Part shown: positions 8,312 through 16,570 of the stretch, one piece after another
Position numbering within the stretch: position 1 is the stretch's first letter
Layout: every line of letters begins with the position of its first letter
Position numbers and translations under genes: made by a program
Notes under the pieces: model-generated
The model's database searches: none
What the model was told of the DNA's origin: nothing
What the model saw: only the letters and a program-made list of their open reading frames with translations
Assembly: GCA_021841025.1 (NCBI GenBank)
Contig: JAKBWA010000008.1
Coordinates: 1-33,238, forward strand
Source: Bacillota bacterium
GTDB lineage: Bacteria > Bacillota > Sulfobacillia > Sulfobacillales > Sulfobacillaceae
DNA: 33,238 nucleotides
Direction: 5' to 3'

Positions 8312-9313
8312 TTAAAAATCGAATTCCTCAACTCGTGCCCGATTCATCAAATCATAAATGGCGGCGGATACTGGCTTTCCGTCAAAAATCTCAACTACTT
8401 CGGTGGTAATCGGCAAGGAAAGATGAAACTGACGGCCCAAGCGCTTAGCCACATAGGCCGTAGGTACCCCTTCGACAACCATTGTGGTGCTGCCAAGAAT
8501 CTCAGCGACAGGCCGCCCCGCGGCCAATTGCTCACCCAACCACCGGTTTCTGGATCCCGGAGAATTGGCGGTAGCCACCACATCGCCTAATCCCGACAAC
8601 CCAGCCAAAGTGGTCCATGTGGCTCCGAGTTCCACGGCTAACCGCCCCATTTCATGCAAACCTCGCGTCATAATTGCAGCCTTGGCGTTTTCTCCCAAAC
8701 CCGAAGCTTGCGCGATCCCTACTGCGATAGCCAATATGTTCTTCAGAGCCCCGCCGAGTTCCACTCCCGTAATATCTTTTTGGCTATACAGCCGAATATT
8801 GGCCTTCCCCAGCAAATTCACCACGGTCCGGAACAGTTCCGACCCACCGCCAATAACGGAAGCAGCGGGTCGACCATGGCTAATTTCATAAGCTAAATTG
8901 GGCCCGCTCAAGACCCCCAATTCGCCCTCAAAGTTCGGCCAGGAATCAAGAAGTACCTGCGTCATGCGAAGAGCGGTTGCATTCTCCAATCCTTTGGCAC
9001 AGGAAAGAGCATATAAGCCCTTGGGCACGTAAGGAGCCAGAGACGTTGCCAGATGACGCATATACTGGCTAGGCACAACCAGTAACCACGTGTTGGAATA
9101 CGCTGCTGCATCAGCCAAATCCGTTGTGAAAGTGACTTCGGAAGGCAAATGAAGGTGGGGAAGATATTCGGGGTGAGTGTGAGTGGTCATGAGGGTGCGG
9201 CATAGTTCAGGGCGCCTGACGAACATTTTGACCTCACTTCCCGACCATGCGGCGACAGCCGCTAAAGTCAAAGCCCAGTTTCCCGACCCAAAGATGGTCA
9301 GGCGCGCAGTCAT
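8312..9313 (-). CDS. gpsA: Glycerol-3-phosphate dehydrogenase [NAD(P)+]
   Basis: 333 residues. It reduces dihydroxyacetone phosphate to sn-glycerol-3-phosphate for phospholipid synthesis in the cytoplasm. The Rossmann dinucleotide motif GSGNWALTLA is near residue 10; SGPNLAYEISHGRPAA, the catalytic-lysine region GVELGGALKNILAIAVGI, and SRNRWLGEQLAAG follow in family order. The ATG overlaps the der stop by one base (TAATG), with AAGGAGGG upstream, so the two are translationally coupled. Length and motif set are complete. Confidence 0.97.
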   Translation of the reverse strand: MTARLTIFGSGNWALTLAAVAAWSGSEVKMFVRRPELCRTLMTTHTHPEYLPHLHLPSEVTFTTDLADAAAYSNTWLLVVPSQYMRHLATSLAPYVPKGLYALSCAKGLENATALRMTQVLLDSWPNFEGELGVLSGPNLAYEISHGRPAASVIGGGSELFRTVVNLLGKANIRLYSQKDITGVELGGALKNILAIAVGIAQASGLGENAKAAIMTRGLHEMGRLAVELGATWTTLAGLSGLGDVVATANSPGSRNRWLGEQLAAGRPVAEILGSTTMVVEGVPTAYVAKRLGRQFHLSLPITTEVVEIFDGKPVSAAIYDLMNRARVEEFDF

Positions 9314-10629
9314 TAGGCCAAATCCCTCCTTGAACGGGGACGAAATGATAATTGAATGGGAGAGCCACGAAATCCGTATTTTTCGCGCAGTCGATTCTCC
9401 AAATACCGCGCGTAACTAAAATGAACCAGCTCCGGATCATTCACGAACAAAACAAAGTGAGGCGGTTTATTGGCAACTTGGGTTGCATAAAACACCTTTA
9501 GGTTTCGTCCTTTATCAGTGGGAGGAGGGTTCAAATGCACTGCTTCCCCAATGAGTTGATTCAATTGATGCGTCTGTATACGCTGGATATAACTTTGGTA
9601 CGCCTCCGTAATGGCCCCCCAAATTCGGTCGAGATGCCACTGCGTCAACACCGATACGGGAATCACACTAGCATAATCCAAAAATTTCAACTCACTACGA
9701 ATTTGATTTTGCATGGGGATTGTCGTGCCTTTAACCAAATCCGATTTGTTAAGTAGCACCACACAACCTTTTCCCGCCTTGTGTATTTGACCCGCGATAC
9801 GTTGATCCTGAGCCGTGATGGATTCATCGGCGGAAAGCATTAATAGCACCACATCGGATTTTCTAATGGCATCCAATGTGCGTTGAACCGTCTTTTCTTC
9901 AAGTTTGTCGGAAATTTTATTGGGACGGCGTAACCCCGCTGTGTCCAAAATGATATAACGCTGATTGCCGACATTGACGACACTATCGACTACGTCACGT
10001 GTGGTTCCGGGAATCGGAGTGACCAGTGTTCGATTTTGTCCACTTAAAGTGTTAAGGAGAGAGGATTTACCAACGTTCGGGCGCCCGGCTAATGCAATAC
10101 GAATCTCGCCCTCGAGCGACTCACTCTCTTCTTCGCCCGCTGCCGGCAAATTTTTGACAATTCGGTCCAGCAAATCTCCAGTGCCTTCCCCATGCATCGC
10201 AGACACGAGTATGGGCTCGCCCAAACCGAATTCATAAAATTCTACACCCAGCATCCTGGGGCTTTCGGCTTTATTTACCGCCAAAATTACAGGCTTACGT
10301 GTCTTACGCACAATTTCCAAAACATCTAAGTCACCACTGGTAGGCCCCGACTGACCATCAACAACAAAGACAATCACTTGCGATTCATTTATAGCAATTT
10401 CAGTCTGGGCATGTGTCATGCTGAGTAGATCCTCATCGTCGCCATTAATCCATATACCACCGGTGTCCACGAGGGTAAAGGAGCGGCCATTCCACGTTGT
10501 TTCTTCATACAAGCGATCACGAGTCACACCCGGCACATCCTCGACAATCGCACGCCGGCTTTCTGTCATACGGTTAAACAACGCCGATTTGCCCACATTA
10601 GGTCGTCCTACTAAAGCCACAACAGCCAA
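9313..10629 (-). CDS. der: Ribosome-assembly GTPase Der (EngA)
   Basis: 438 residues from the TTG at 10629, which follows GGAGGG at 6 nt and gives the canonical MAVVALVGRPNVGKS opening; an upstream start would add 17 non-conserved residues. Two tandem GTPase domains are visible: P-loops GRPNVGKSA (about residues 8-16) and GRPNVGKSS (about 182-190), G3 DTGG and DTAG, G4 NKAE (about 119-122) and NKSD, and a C-terminal KH-like domain ending near YGFRGSPIQL. Der acts in 50S subunit maturation. It heads a der-gpsA pair with 1-nt overlap. Confidence 0.97.
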   Translation of the reverse strand: MAVVALVGRPNVGKSALFNRMTESRRAIVEDVPGVTRDRLYEETTWNGRSFTLVDTGGIWINGDDEDLLSMTHAQTEIAINESQVIVFVVDGQSGPTSGDLDVLEIVRKTRKPVILAVNKAESPRMLGVEFYEFGLGEPILVSAMHGEGTGDLLDRIVKNLPAAGEEESESLEGEIRIALAGRPNVGKSSLLNTLSGQNRTLVTPIPGTTRDVVDSVVNVGNQRYIILDTAGLRRPNKISDKLEEKTVQRTLDAIRKSDVVLLMLSADESITAQDQRIAGQIHKAGKGCVVLLNKSDLVKGTTIPMQNQIRSELKFLDYASVIPVSVLTQWHLDRIWGAITEAYQSYIQRIQTHQLNQLIGEAVHLNPPPTDKGRNLKVFYATQVANKPPHFVLFVNDPELVHFSYARYLENRLREKYGFRGSPIQLSFRPRSRRDLA

Positions 10630-10757
10630 CCTTATCCCTCCAGTGACTACGATTATCCAGGCCCTCAAGGCTTTTGACAAGACACGGAACTACCAATGAT
10701 CGAAACGCCCCTATGCCCGCCCTGGCCTTCACACACAAATCCTCGATGGACAATGTT

Positions 10758-11330
10758 TCACAACATTCGCCAGAGAGAAAGGATACTCCTTGTGGTCCAT
10801 GACGTGTACCACGCTATCATGGTTGCAGCCACCGAAAAAGACAGGTCGCGAGCTGTCCTAAAGTGAAGATGTCCTGTCAACACACTAAGAACAGTACTTG
10901 ATTGACTCGTGATGACTGCAGTTGACAAAGCAGACCACAGGGGATCTTTTGCGATAATCCCTATCAACAATCCTGGCAACACACTCTCCAAAATTGGCCA
11001 GTTCACCATCGTCACCTGGTGAGGGTTGAGCGGATCAAAATGCCGCATCACTGCCAGAGTGAAAGTTGTAAGGCTCGTAATCCCCCGTAGGCCATGTGTT
11101 CTTTGAACAAAAATAACAAGGACAATTAAACTCCACAAACAGTTCCCCAAAATCGCGGGCATACCAGGGTTCCACCAAAATCCGATTATTGAGGCCACAA
11201 GAATAAGCATCATTAAAAACCCCGTCCATCCCCGGGACATCCTCTGCGATTCGAGATGAGACTGACCAAATCCCGCCAGAACCAATAGGATTTGGGCGAG
11301 CCAAAAGTCAAAGACAGACCAAGTAAACAT
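10758..11330 (-). CDS. Integral membrane protein of unknown function, in the yphA position
   Basis: 190 residues, five to six hydrophobic segments (for instance FWLAQILLVLAGF, GFLMMLILVASIIGFWW, LWSLIVLVIFV, VLPGLLIGIIA). No catalytic motif is recognised. It sits between the S1-repeat gene and der on the minus strand, where B. subtilis has the membrane protein gene yphA; that is an argument from position only. A modest GGAGCG precedes the ATG at 8 nt. It is not PlsY (no GxxxGSGNxGATN-type motifs) and I see no YIEGIA motif. Confidence 0.7.
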   Translation of the reverse strand: MFTWSVFDFWLAQILLVLAGFGQSHLESQRMSRGWTGFLMMLILVASIIGFWWNPGMPAILGNCLWSLIVLVIFVQRTHGLRGITSLTTFTLAVMRHFDPLNPHQVTMVNWPILESVLPGLLIGIIAKDPLWSALSTAVITSQSSTVLSVLTGHLHFRTARDLSFSVAATMIAWYTSWTTRSILSLWRML

Positions 11331-11479
11331 TCGTCAGGCGCTCCACGGTACATAAATTTCTACCCGAATATGGTTCCGCATGAAACACCTTTCCATGCAC
11401 CCTGGCTTTATGCTAGAATAGCGCGGCTTGTATTATTTCCTTAATAAATTATTCTGAAACTACTGCCGGAGGGACAATA

Positions 11480-12043
11480 ATGCCTCGTTATATGCGATTT
11501 CTAGTCCTGTCTGCATTCGTGACTGCGCTTACCGCCATCGGTGCGTTGACCTCTTTCACGTTACCGTTTTTGACGCTTGTTCCCTTCAGCTTACAAGTCT
11601 TTGGTGTCTATTTGGCCGGAGGATTGTTGCCTGCCAGATGGGCCTTTCTCAGTATGCTCACATATTTGGTTTTAGGTGCTATTGGCCTTCCTGTGTTTGC
11701 GGAAGGCGCCCACGGTGTCGCTATTCTAGTTGGACCGTTTTCTGGGTACTTGTGGGCATACCCAATTGCGGCTTGGGCTATGGCACGCATTCTTCGTGCC
11801 AGTGATCACAAACGTCGGTTAATTCTCGGGCTGGGTGTCAATCTCGTGATTATTTATGCAGGAGGCATGATTGGAATCATGCTAACCACAGGAGCGAGCC
11901 TGATTCACGCCCTCGTAGAAGGAGTACTGCCATTTATCGGATGGGATATGCTTAAAGCGGCTCTGGCGTTTCCTATTATTCAAAAGGCCCGGTCCTTCAC
12001 GTTAAGCCGATGGGGCAAACAAAGCTACCGCCAGGCTAGCTAA
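11480..12043 (+). CDS. bioY: Biotin transporter substrate-capture protein BioY
   Basis: 187 residues, about six membrane segments. Family landmarks: PFLTLVPFSLQVFGVYLAGGLL, TYLVLGAIGLPVFAEGAHG and GPFSGYLWAYPIAAW. BioY is the S component of an ECF-type importer and binds biotin in the membrane. The ATG is preceded by GGAGGG. It is a lone plus-strand gene inserted between minus-strand housekeeping genes, with no ecfA/ecfT nearby, so it would share a general energising module or work alone. I could not find a clear BirA-type operator in its leader. Confidence 0.93.
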   Translation: MPRYMRFLVLSAFVTALTAIGALTSFTLPFLTLVPFSLQVFGVYLAGGLLPARWAFLSMLTYLVLGAIGLPVFAEGAHGVAILVGPFSGYLWAYPIAAWAMARILRASDHKRRLILGLGVNLVIIYAGGMIGIMLTTGASLIHALVEGVLPFIGWDMLKAALAFPIIQKARSFTLSRWGKQSYRQAS

Positions 12044-12066
12044 CAAAGTTATCCTTACTTCAAATA

Positions 12067-12106
12067 TTTGTTCAAACCTCCGATATTTCGCGGGGGTTTG
12101 AACAAA
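12067..12106. terminator. Bidirectional hairpin between bioY and the S1-repeat gene
   Basis: 15-bp stem (12067-12081 with 12092-12106; TTTGTTCAAACC pairs with GGTTTGAACAAA, then CCTCC with GGGGG including one GU), 10-nt loop, between convergent genes. The U-tracts are weak on both sides, so efficiency is uncertain. Confidence 0.6.
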
Positions 12107-12130
12107 GTCTACGAAGCAAGATAAAGTCCA

Positions 12131-13381
12131 TCAAGATGAAGAATTTTCATCATCCCAACTTCCTGCGTGATATGCATTAAGGCGTTCTCCGATAGTGCTG
12201 GATCCCCCCTCATCTTCCACGTGCTCCTGATCTTGCGACAAGGCCCCGTTAGCGATATCGTCGTCGGCTTGTCGTTTGGAGAGCGAGATACGCTTACTTG
12301 CTGCGTCCACAGACAAGATCTTAACCCAAATACGGTCCCCCACCGCGACAACATCTGACGGTTGATGAATACGTTGAGGCGCCAATTGGGAAATATGAAC
12401 GAGACCATCCACCCCCGGCTCCAATTCAACAAAGGCACCAAATCCAGACAAGCGGACCACAGTACCTTCATATAACTGCCCAACACGATATTTCTCTTCA
12501 ACATTTTCCCAAGGATTGGGTAGAACTTGCCTTAAACCCAAAGAAATTTTGTTTTTCTCGGGATCCAAACGCAACACTTTGACGTCGATTTCTTTGCCAA
12601 CTTCCAAGACTTCGGATGGGTGATTGATACGTCCCCATGACATTTCGCTAATATGCAATAGGCCGTCCACCCCCCCTAAGTCAATGAAGGCACCAAAATC
12701 GGTAAGACTCTTCACGACGCCATGGCGAATCTGCCCTTCTTCAATCGTTTGCCAAAGTTTCTCTTTTTTAGTGTTTTCCTCAATTTCTATCGCAATCTTT
12801 CTGGACAAGATTGCGCGCCTTTTGCTTCGATCTAATTCAACGACCTTTAACGGCACAACCTGTCCCAAATAGGGAGTCATGTCGCTGACGTAACCCCGGG
12901 CGATATGCGAAGCAGGAATAAACCCTCTTAGCCCCACATCAACTAGTAATCCACCTTTAACCGTTTCGACCACTGGAGCATATAAAATTTCCCCGGATTC
13001 TTTGGCCTTTTCCAGTCTCTTCCATGCCTCTTGCTCATCCGCCCGCTTTTTCGAGAGCTTTAAGGCACCTTCTTCCCCTTCGTAGCCCAATACGTAGACG
13101 GATATAACATCTCCCAATTTCACTACTTCTTCGGGGCGCTCAATATGGCGGTAACTCAAATCACGCTTCTGGATGATTCCTTCGGATTTGGCTCCCACGT
13201 CGACGAGCACGCCCTCATTGGAAATATGAACTACTTTCCCTTCCACAATGTCTCCCGGATGCACATCTTCCATAGGAGCATAAGCAAGGGAATCTTCCAT
13301 ATTCATGATGTCTTCATGCTCTTCTTCAGTTTTTTTCTCCGTGGAATCCTCTGGCAGTGTGTGTTCCCGTTCATCCATCAT
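12131..13381 (-). CDS. rpsA: S1-domain RNA-binding protein (ribosomal protein S1 homologue, YpfD-like)
   Basis: 416 residues from the ATG at 13381 (AAGGGGG 6 nt upstream; an in-frame ATG at 13399 is less likely). After an acidic N-terminus come four S1 OB-fold repeats, recognisable by GDIVEGKVVHISNEGVLVDVG, VVETVKGGLLVDVG, RHGVVKSLTDFGAFIDLGGVDGLLHISEMSW and YEGTVVRLSGFGAFVELEPGVDGLVHISQL. The tail is Asp/Glu/Ser rich. Firmicute four-repeat S1 proteins bind mRNA but are not always ribosomal. It follows plsC in the cmk-plsC-rpsA order and has its own promoter. Confidence 0.93.
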   Translation of the reverse strand: MMDEREHTLPEDSTEKKTEEEHEDIMNMEDSLAYAPMEDVHPGDIVEGKVVHISNEGVLVDVGAKSEGIIQKRDLSYRHIERPEEVVKLGDVISVYVLGYEGEEGALKLSKKRADEQEAWKRLEKAKESGEILYAPVVETVKGGLLVDVGLRGFIPASHIARGYVSDMTPYLGQVVPLKVVELDRSKRRAILSRKIAIEIEENTKKEKLWQTIEEGQIRHGVVKSLTDFGAFIDLGGVDGLLHISEMSWGRINHPSEVLEVGKEIDVKVLRLDPEKNKISLGLRQVLPNPWENVEEKYRVGQLYEGTVVRLSGFGAFVELEPGVDGLVHISQLAPQRIHQPSDVVAVGDRIWVKILSVDAASKRISLSKRQADDDIANGALSQDQEHVEDEGGSSTIGERLNAYHAGSWDDENSSS

Positions 13382-13438
13382 CGCCGGCCCCCTTGTCATT
13401 GCCTGTATGACACATGCTGTAATAGTTCTTCTTTACAT

Positions 13439-13466
13439 ATTATAACGGAAGGTTGTGTCAATCCAA
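13439..13466 (-). promoter_or_regulatory. Sigma-A promoter of the S1-repeat gene
   Basis: Minus strand TATAAT (13444-13439) with TTGGAT (13466-13461) at 16 nt. An overlapping TTGACA (13461-13456) is too close to that -10 box. About 60 nt upstream of the ATG. Confidence 0.5.
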
Positions 13467-13490
13467 GAATTTTCATTATCATCTCTTTCG

Positions 13491-14087
13491 CTAAAGCGGT
13501 TTTTTCCGCGACAATGATTTGTCACGATTATCGGGAATCTGTTCAGCAATTTTCTGCATCACAAGTTTTTGCGCATCATGCCTATTCATATCCCGGGGAA
13601 TTCTGAACACGGGTCCAATCGAATAACAGATGGTTTTTCGAAAACCATAGTGCCCGCTAATCCCGATGGGAAGACAATCACATCCCGCCTTCTGAGCTAA
13701 ATAGACCGCACCCGCGCGAGCTTCCTGTAATTCCCCGGTTTTCGAGCGATGACCTTCCGGAAAAATGAGAAGTGCTTGTTGGTTCTCCAACAAGTCTAAG
13801 GAAATGCGTATAGCTTGTCTGTCAGGACGCCCCCGGCGAACAGGAAACGCGTGCAGATGCTTAATGAGCCAGCCTAATACCGGATAGGAAAAAAGCTCAA
13901 TTTTCGCCATAAAATAGACAGATCTTGGCATCAATACCGCTGCCATCGGCGGATCGAGCAAAGTGACGTGATTAACCAATATCAAAAGTGGCCCACGCCG
14001 CGGAACATTTTCCAGCCCCCGGACTTGTATGCGGAAATACAAGGAAAAAACGATACGCACAATCCAATATAATAGCCAATAGAACAT
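13491..14087 (-). CDS. plsC: 1-acyl-sn-glycerol-3-phosphate acyltransferase
   Basis: 198 residues. It acylates lysophosphatidic acid to phosphatidic acid at the membrane. The catalytic HX4D motif is NHVTLLD (His40, Asp45), followed by FPEGHRSKTG (about 109-118) and a LPIGISG element; an N-terminal hydrophobic helix (MFYWLLYWIVRIVF) anchors it. The ATG overlaps the cmk stop by one base. With gpsA in the same block, this supplies early phospholipid synthesis steps. Confidence 0.95.
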   Translation of the reverse strand: MFYWLLYWIVRIVFSLYFRIQVRGLENVPRRGPLLILVNHVTLLDPPMAAVLMPRSVYFMAKIELFSYPVLGWLIKHLHAFPVRRGRPDRQAIRISLDLLENQQALLIFPEGHRSKTGELQEARAGAVYLAQKAGCDCLPIGISGHYGFRKTICYSIGPVFRIPRDMNRHDAQKLVMQKIAEQIPDNRDKSLSRKKPL

Positions 14088-14773
14088 TACGAGACGCGCT
14101 GCCGAAAGTTTTCCACCATCATATCGACAACACGATCCACCTCCATATCGGTGGTGTCAATCACAATGGCATCCTCTGCCTGTCGCAAGGGTCCCACTTC
14201 ACGTGAAGCATCGAGGACATCCCGGTTCCGGATCTCTTCTCCCAAAACATTCAATTCAGGGTGAAAGCCCTGCGCAATTAAATCATTTAGGCGACGCCTG
14301 GCACGCGCCTCTAACGAAGCCGTCAAATAGAATTTTAAATCAGCACATGGCAACACATATGTGCCAATGTCCCTTCCATCCATCACGACCCATCCTCCAC
14401 AGGCGAGACGGCGCTGACGGCGCACCATCTCTTCCCTAACCATTCGGAATCCCGCGACCAAGGAAACGCTAGCATTCACTTCCGGAGTGCGCAGAAGTGC
14501 TGTCACATCTTCTCCGTCCAGCCAAACGGCGGGCTCGTGCTGCCCATTACCTAAAAGAGTAATCTCGGATGACGCGAGTAATTCCGCCAATGCTAATTCG
14601 TCGCGCAAGTCTATGCCGTGCTGCAAAGCCTTGAGCGCTAAAGCCCGGTACATTGCACCCGAGTCGAGATACAAAAAACCAAGCCTTTGCGCCATTTTCC
14701 GGGCCACCGTGCTCTTCCCTGCACCAGCAGGCCCATCAACCGCGACAATCGGGCCCCGTTCCCGTACCTCCAT
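14087..14773 (-). CDS. cmk: Cytidylate kinase
   Basis: 228 residues. It phosphorylates CMP/dCMP with ATP. P-loop GPAGAGKST at residues 14-22, then YLDSGAMYRALAL, MDGRDIGTYVLPCADLKFYLTAS, and the LID-region arginines near ASLEARARRR. The ATG overlaps the aroH stop by one base and the plsC start overlaps its own stop, so aroH-cmk-plsC is a coupled set. GAGGAGGG-type ribosome site upstream. Confidence 0.97.
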   Translation of the reverse strand: MEVRERGPIVAVDGPAGAGKSTVARKMAQRLGFLYLDSGAMYRALALKALQHGIDLRDELALAELLASSEITLLGNGQHEPAVWLDGEDVTALLRTPEVNASVSLVAGFRMVREEMVRRQRRLACGGWVVMDGRDIGTYVLPCADLKFYLTASLEARARRRLNDLIAQGFHPELNVLGEEIRNRDVLDASREVGPLRQAEDAIVIDTTDMEVDRVVDMMVENFRQRVS

Positions 14774-15147
14774 TATCCCTCCTCACGGCTTTGAACAAGA
14801 TCTTCACGTAATACTACAGCACCATACTGGTAAATATGGCGGACTTCTTCCTGCATCTTCTCCGTTTCGGCTTGCATGAGCACACGCACAGTGTTAGGAA
14901 GCCCATGAGGAACATCCAATTCCCGCATACAAATGACTGGCACATATCTCCATCCAATCTTTCTTGCCGCTTCTGCGGGAAAGGTAGCACGAAGGTCGGG
15001 AGTCATGGTAAAACAAATGCTGCTCATTTCCTCTGGACGCACATCATTGGCGCGGGCCATTTCCAAGAGCAATTCTTGAGTGCGCTCTAAAATATGCCCA
15101 GCTTCATCGCGATCGACCGTCGTTGCTCCTCGTATTCCCCGAATCAA
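14773..15147 (-). CDS. aroH: Chorismate mutase, AroH type
   Basis: 124 residues from a TTG (15147); AAAGGA lies about 10 nt upstream. It converts chorismate to prephenate for Phe/Tyr synthesis. The sequence follows the B. subtilis trimeric enzyme closely: start MIRGIRGATTV (active-site Arg), MTPDLRATFPAEAAR, YVPVICMRELDVPHGLPNTVRVL and RHIYQYGAVVLREDL. It begins the coupled aroH-cmk-plsC unit; why aromatic synthesis is paired with cmk is unclear, though chorismate-pathway genes often sit near cmk. Confidence 0.95.
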   Translation of the reverse strand: MIRGIRGATTVDRDEAGHILERTQELLLEMARANDVRPEEMSSICFTMTPDLRATFPAEAARKIGWRYVPVICMRELDVPHGLPNTVRVLMQAETEKMQEEVRHIYQYGAVVLREDLVQSREEG

Positions 15148-15228
15148 ACCGTCAACATCCTTTCTCCCCCATGATCCGTACTATTCACGCCTGATCACAA
15201 CATGATTTCGCGATTTTTGCAAGTCATT

Positions 15229-15384
15229 TTACGGCTTCTGCCCTTGTTTGGCCTCCACTTGAATTTTTTGCTGACACGTGTGACAAATATAAGGATGATC
15301 AGGACTATATTTTAACAACTGGTATTCTTTTGTCCAAACTTCTACTTCACTGACTGTACCGCATATTTGGCAACGGACTTGCAT
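15229..15384 (-). CDS. Small zinc-ribbon protein, YlaI/DUF2197 type
   Basis: 51 residues from the ATG at 15384, behind TTAGGAGGG. Two CxxC pairs are seen, CQIC (Cys5, Cys8) and CHTC (Cys34, Cys37), consistent with binding one zinc ion. The arrangement and length match the YlaI family of Firmicutes, of unknown role. Longer upstream readings lack a ribosome site. Divergent from the SWIM-protein gene, 55 nt apart. Confidence 0.8.
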   Translation of the reverse strand: MQVRCQICGTVSEVEVWTKEYQLLKYSPDHPYICHTCQQKIQVEAKQGQKP

Positions 15385-15439
15385 CGCTATCCCTCCTAAT
15401 ACATGATATGACTGAGAACAACCTAATAAGGGGGCCATC

Positions 15440-16570
15440 ATGTCTCATCACATAGTGTCCCAAAACCATACGGACATCACGATAGAAATTGTTGACGATT
15501 ATCTCAGGCAAATACCACAACGAAACCAGCGTCACGCGCGAGACTATTTGTATGAAGATCGCCTAATCCGCACCATGCATATGCCCGGGCGGCTGGTAGC
15601 TGAATTAAGAGGTTACCATGACTCCTATATTCCTTATTTTGAACTCTCGCACGGCTCGTGGCAAGGGGGCTGTACATGTGAGAGATCCGGTTGTTCCCAT
15701 TTGGCGGCTTTGCTCACAAGCTTTCTCGATCATCCCGATACCTTCGTGTTCCCGCCTTTTGCCATAGAAAAAGCCTTAGAAAGCCCATGGAACCTCATTG
15801 CCGAAGAGCGCCCAATACAAAAGATTGTTCGTTTGATGCCCAATCCTGTCCCATGGTGGATGAAAAAACATCAGCAAGGGCAAAATAAACCGACTTCCAC
15901 TAAAACTGCCAGTCTAGAAGACTTCTTGCGCCAGCCTGCTATGTTGGCTGACCTCCATCCGAGCTGGCTGGAAGATAGCGTCATTCATCAAGGGATTCTC
16001 ACATGGGACAGTCATAAGGTTGTTCAGCGCCCAGGATTCCCATTTTGGTTAAATTTGTGGGCCTATAACCCTTATCTTCCGCTCGACTCAGTTTTCTTGG
16101 CCTTCTCGAGTAACTTGGAAGACCATGTGCCTTTAATCCTGTCGCTGTTGTGGCGAGGGAGTCTAATCCCTTTTTCCCCGGACCGGGCTTGGCACCGCGT
16201 TCACCGCTTGCTCTCACTGCTTGAGCCGTTACACTCCAGCCCCATTTTATGGCTGTGGAATCAGTTTTCTCATTTGGATCCCCTCTACCTGTCCCGCACT
16301 CACGCCCTCATGGTACGCGATGGTCCAGAGTCGGCAATCCAGTATATCGAACAGCATTGGCCTGCTGATCCAAAGGATCAACACCGAGTGCGACGGGCTT
16401 TGATACAGTGGCTTCCTGAACAGAAAAAACTTCCGTACTGGATTGCTGAGTGCCTGGACACTGGGTCACGGCAAGACTTGCAAGACCTTGCGGCCCTCCT
16501 TGACCCTACCTCTTATAGGAATTTAGAGGAGCTGTTTAACCATCGCTGGGCCTCTTCTGCCGAATCGTGA
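15440..16570 (+). CDS. SWIM zinc-finger domain protein
   Basis: 376 residues, AAGGGGG 5 nt before the ATG. A SWIM finger is visible near residues 77-90: CTCERSGCSHLAALL (CxCx4CxH). The rest is helix-rich, Trp/Leu-rich and of unknown fold. SWIM proteins of Firmicutes (YwqB-like) are often encoded beside SNF2 helicases; the only SNF2 gene here is 6.5 kb away at 23115-24731, so a partnership is only a guess. Its 3' end overlaps the convergent pncB-like gene by 35 nt. Confidence 0.75.
   Translation: MSHHIVSQNHTDITIEIVDDYLRQIPQRNQRHARDYLYEDRLIRTMHMPGRLVAELRGYHDSYIPYFELSHGSWQGGCTCERSGCSHLAALLTSFLDHPDTFVFPPFAIEKALESPWNLIAEERPIQKIVRLMPNPVPWWMKKHQQGQNKPTSTKTASLEDFLRQPAMLADLHPSWLEDSVIHQGILTWDSHKVVQRPGFPFWLNLWAYNPYLPLDSVFLAFSSNLEDHVPLILSLLWRGSLIPFSPDRAWHRVHRLLSLLEPLHSSPILWLWNQFSHLDPLYLSRTHALMVRDGPESAIQYIEQHWPADPKDQHRVRRALIQWLPEQKKLPYWIAECLDTGSRQDLQDLAALLDPTSYRNLEELFNHRWASSAES

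Noticed and set aside
11331-11479. BirA-type operator before bioY
   Set aside because: The AT-rich leader has no recognisable TTGTTAAC-type palindrome.
12109-12504. 131-codon minus-strand frame overlapping the 3' part of the S1-repeat gene
   Set aside because: Out-of-frame shadow of four well conserved S1 domains.
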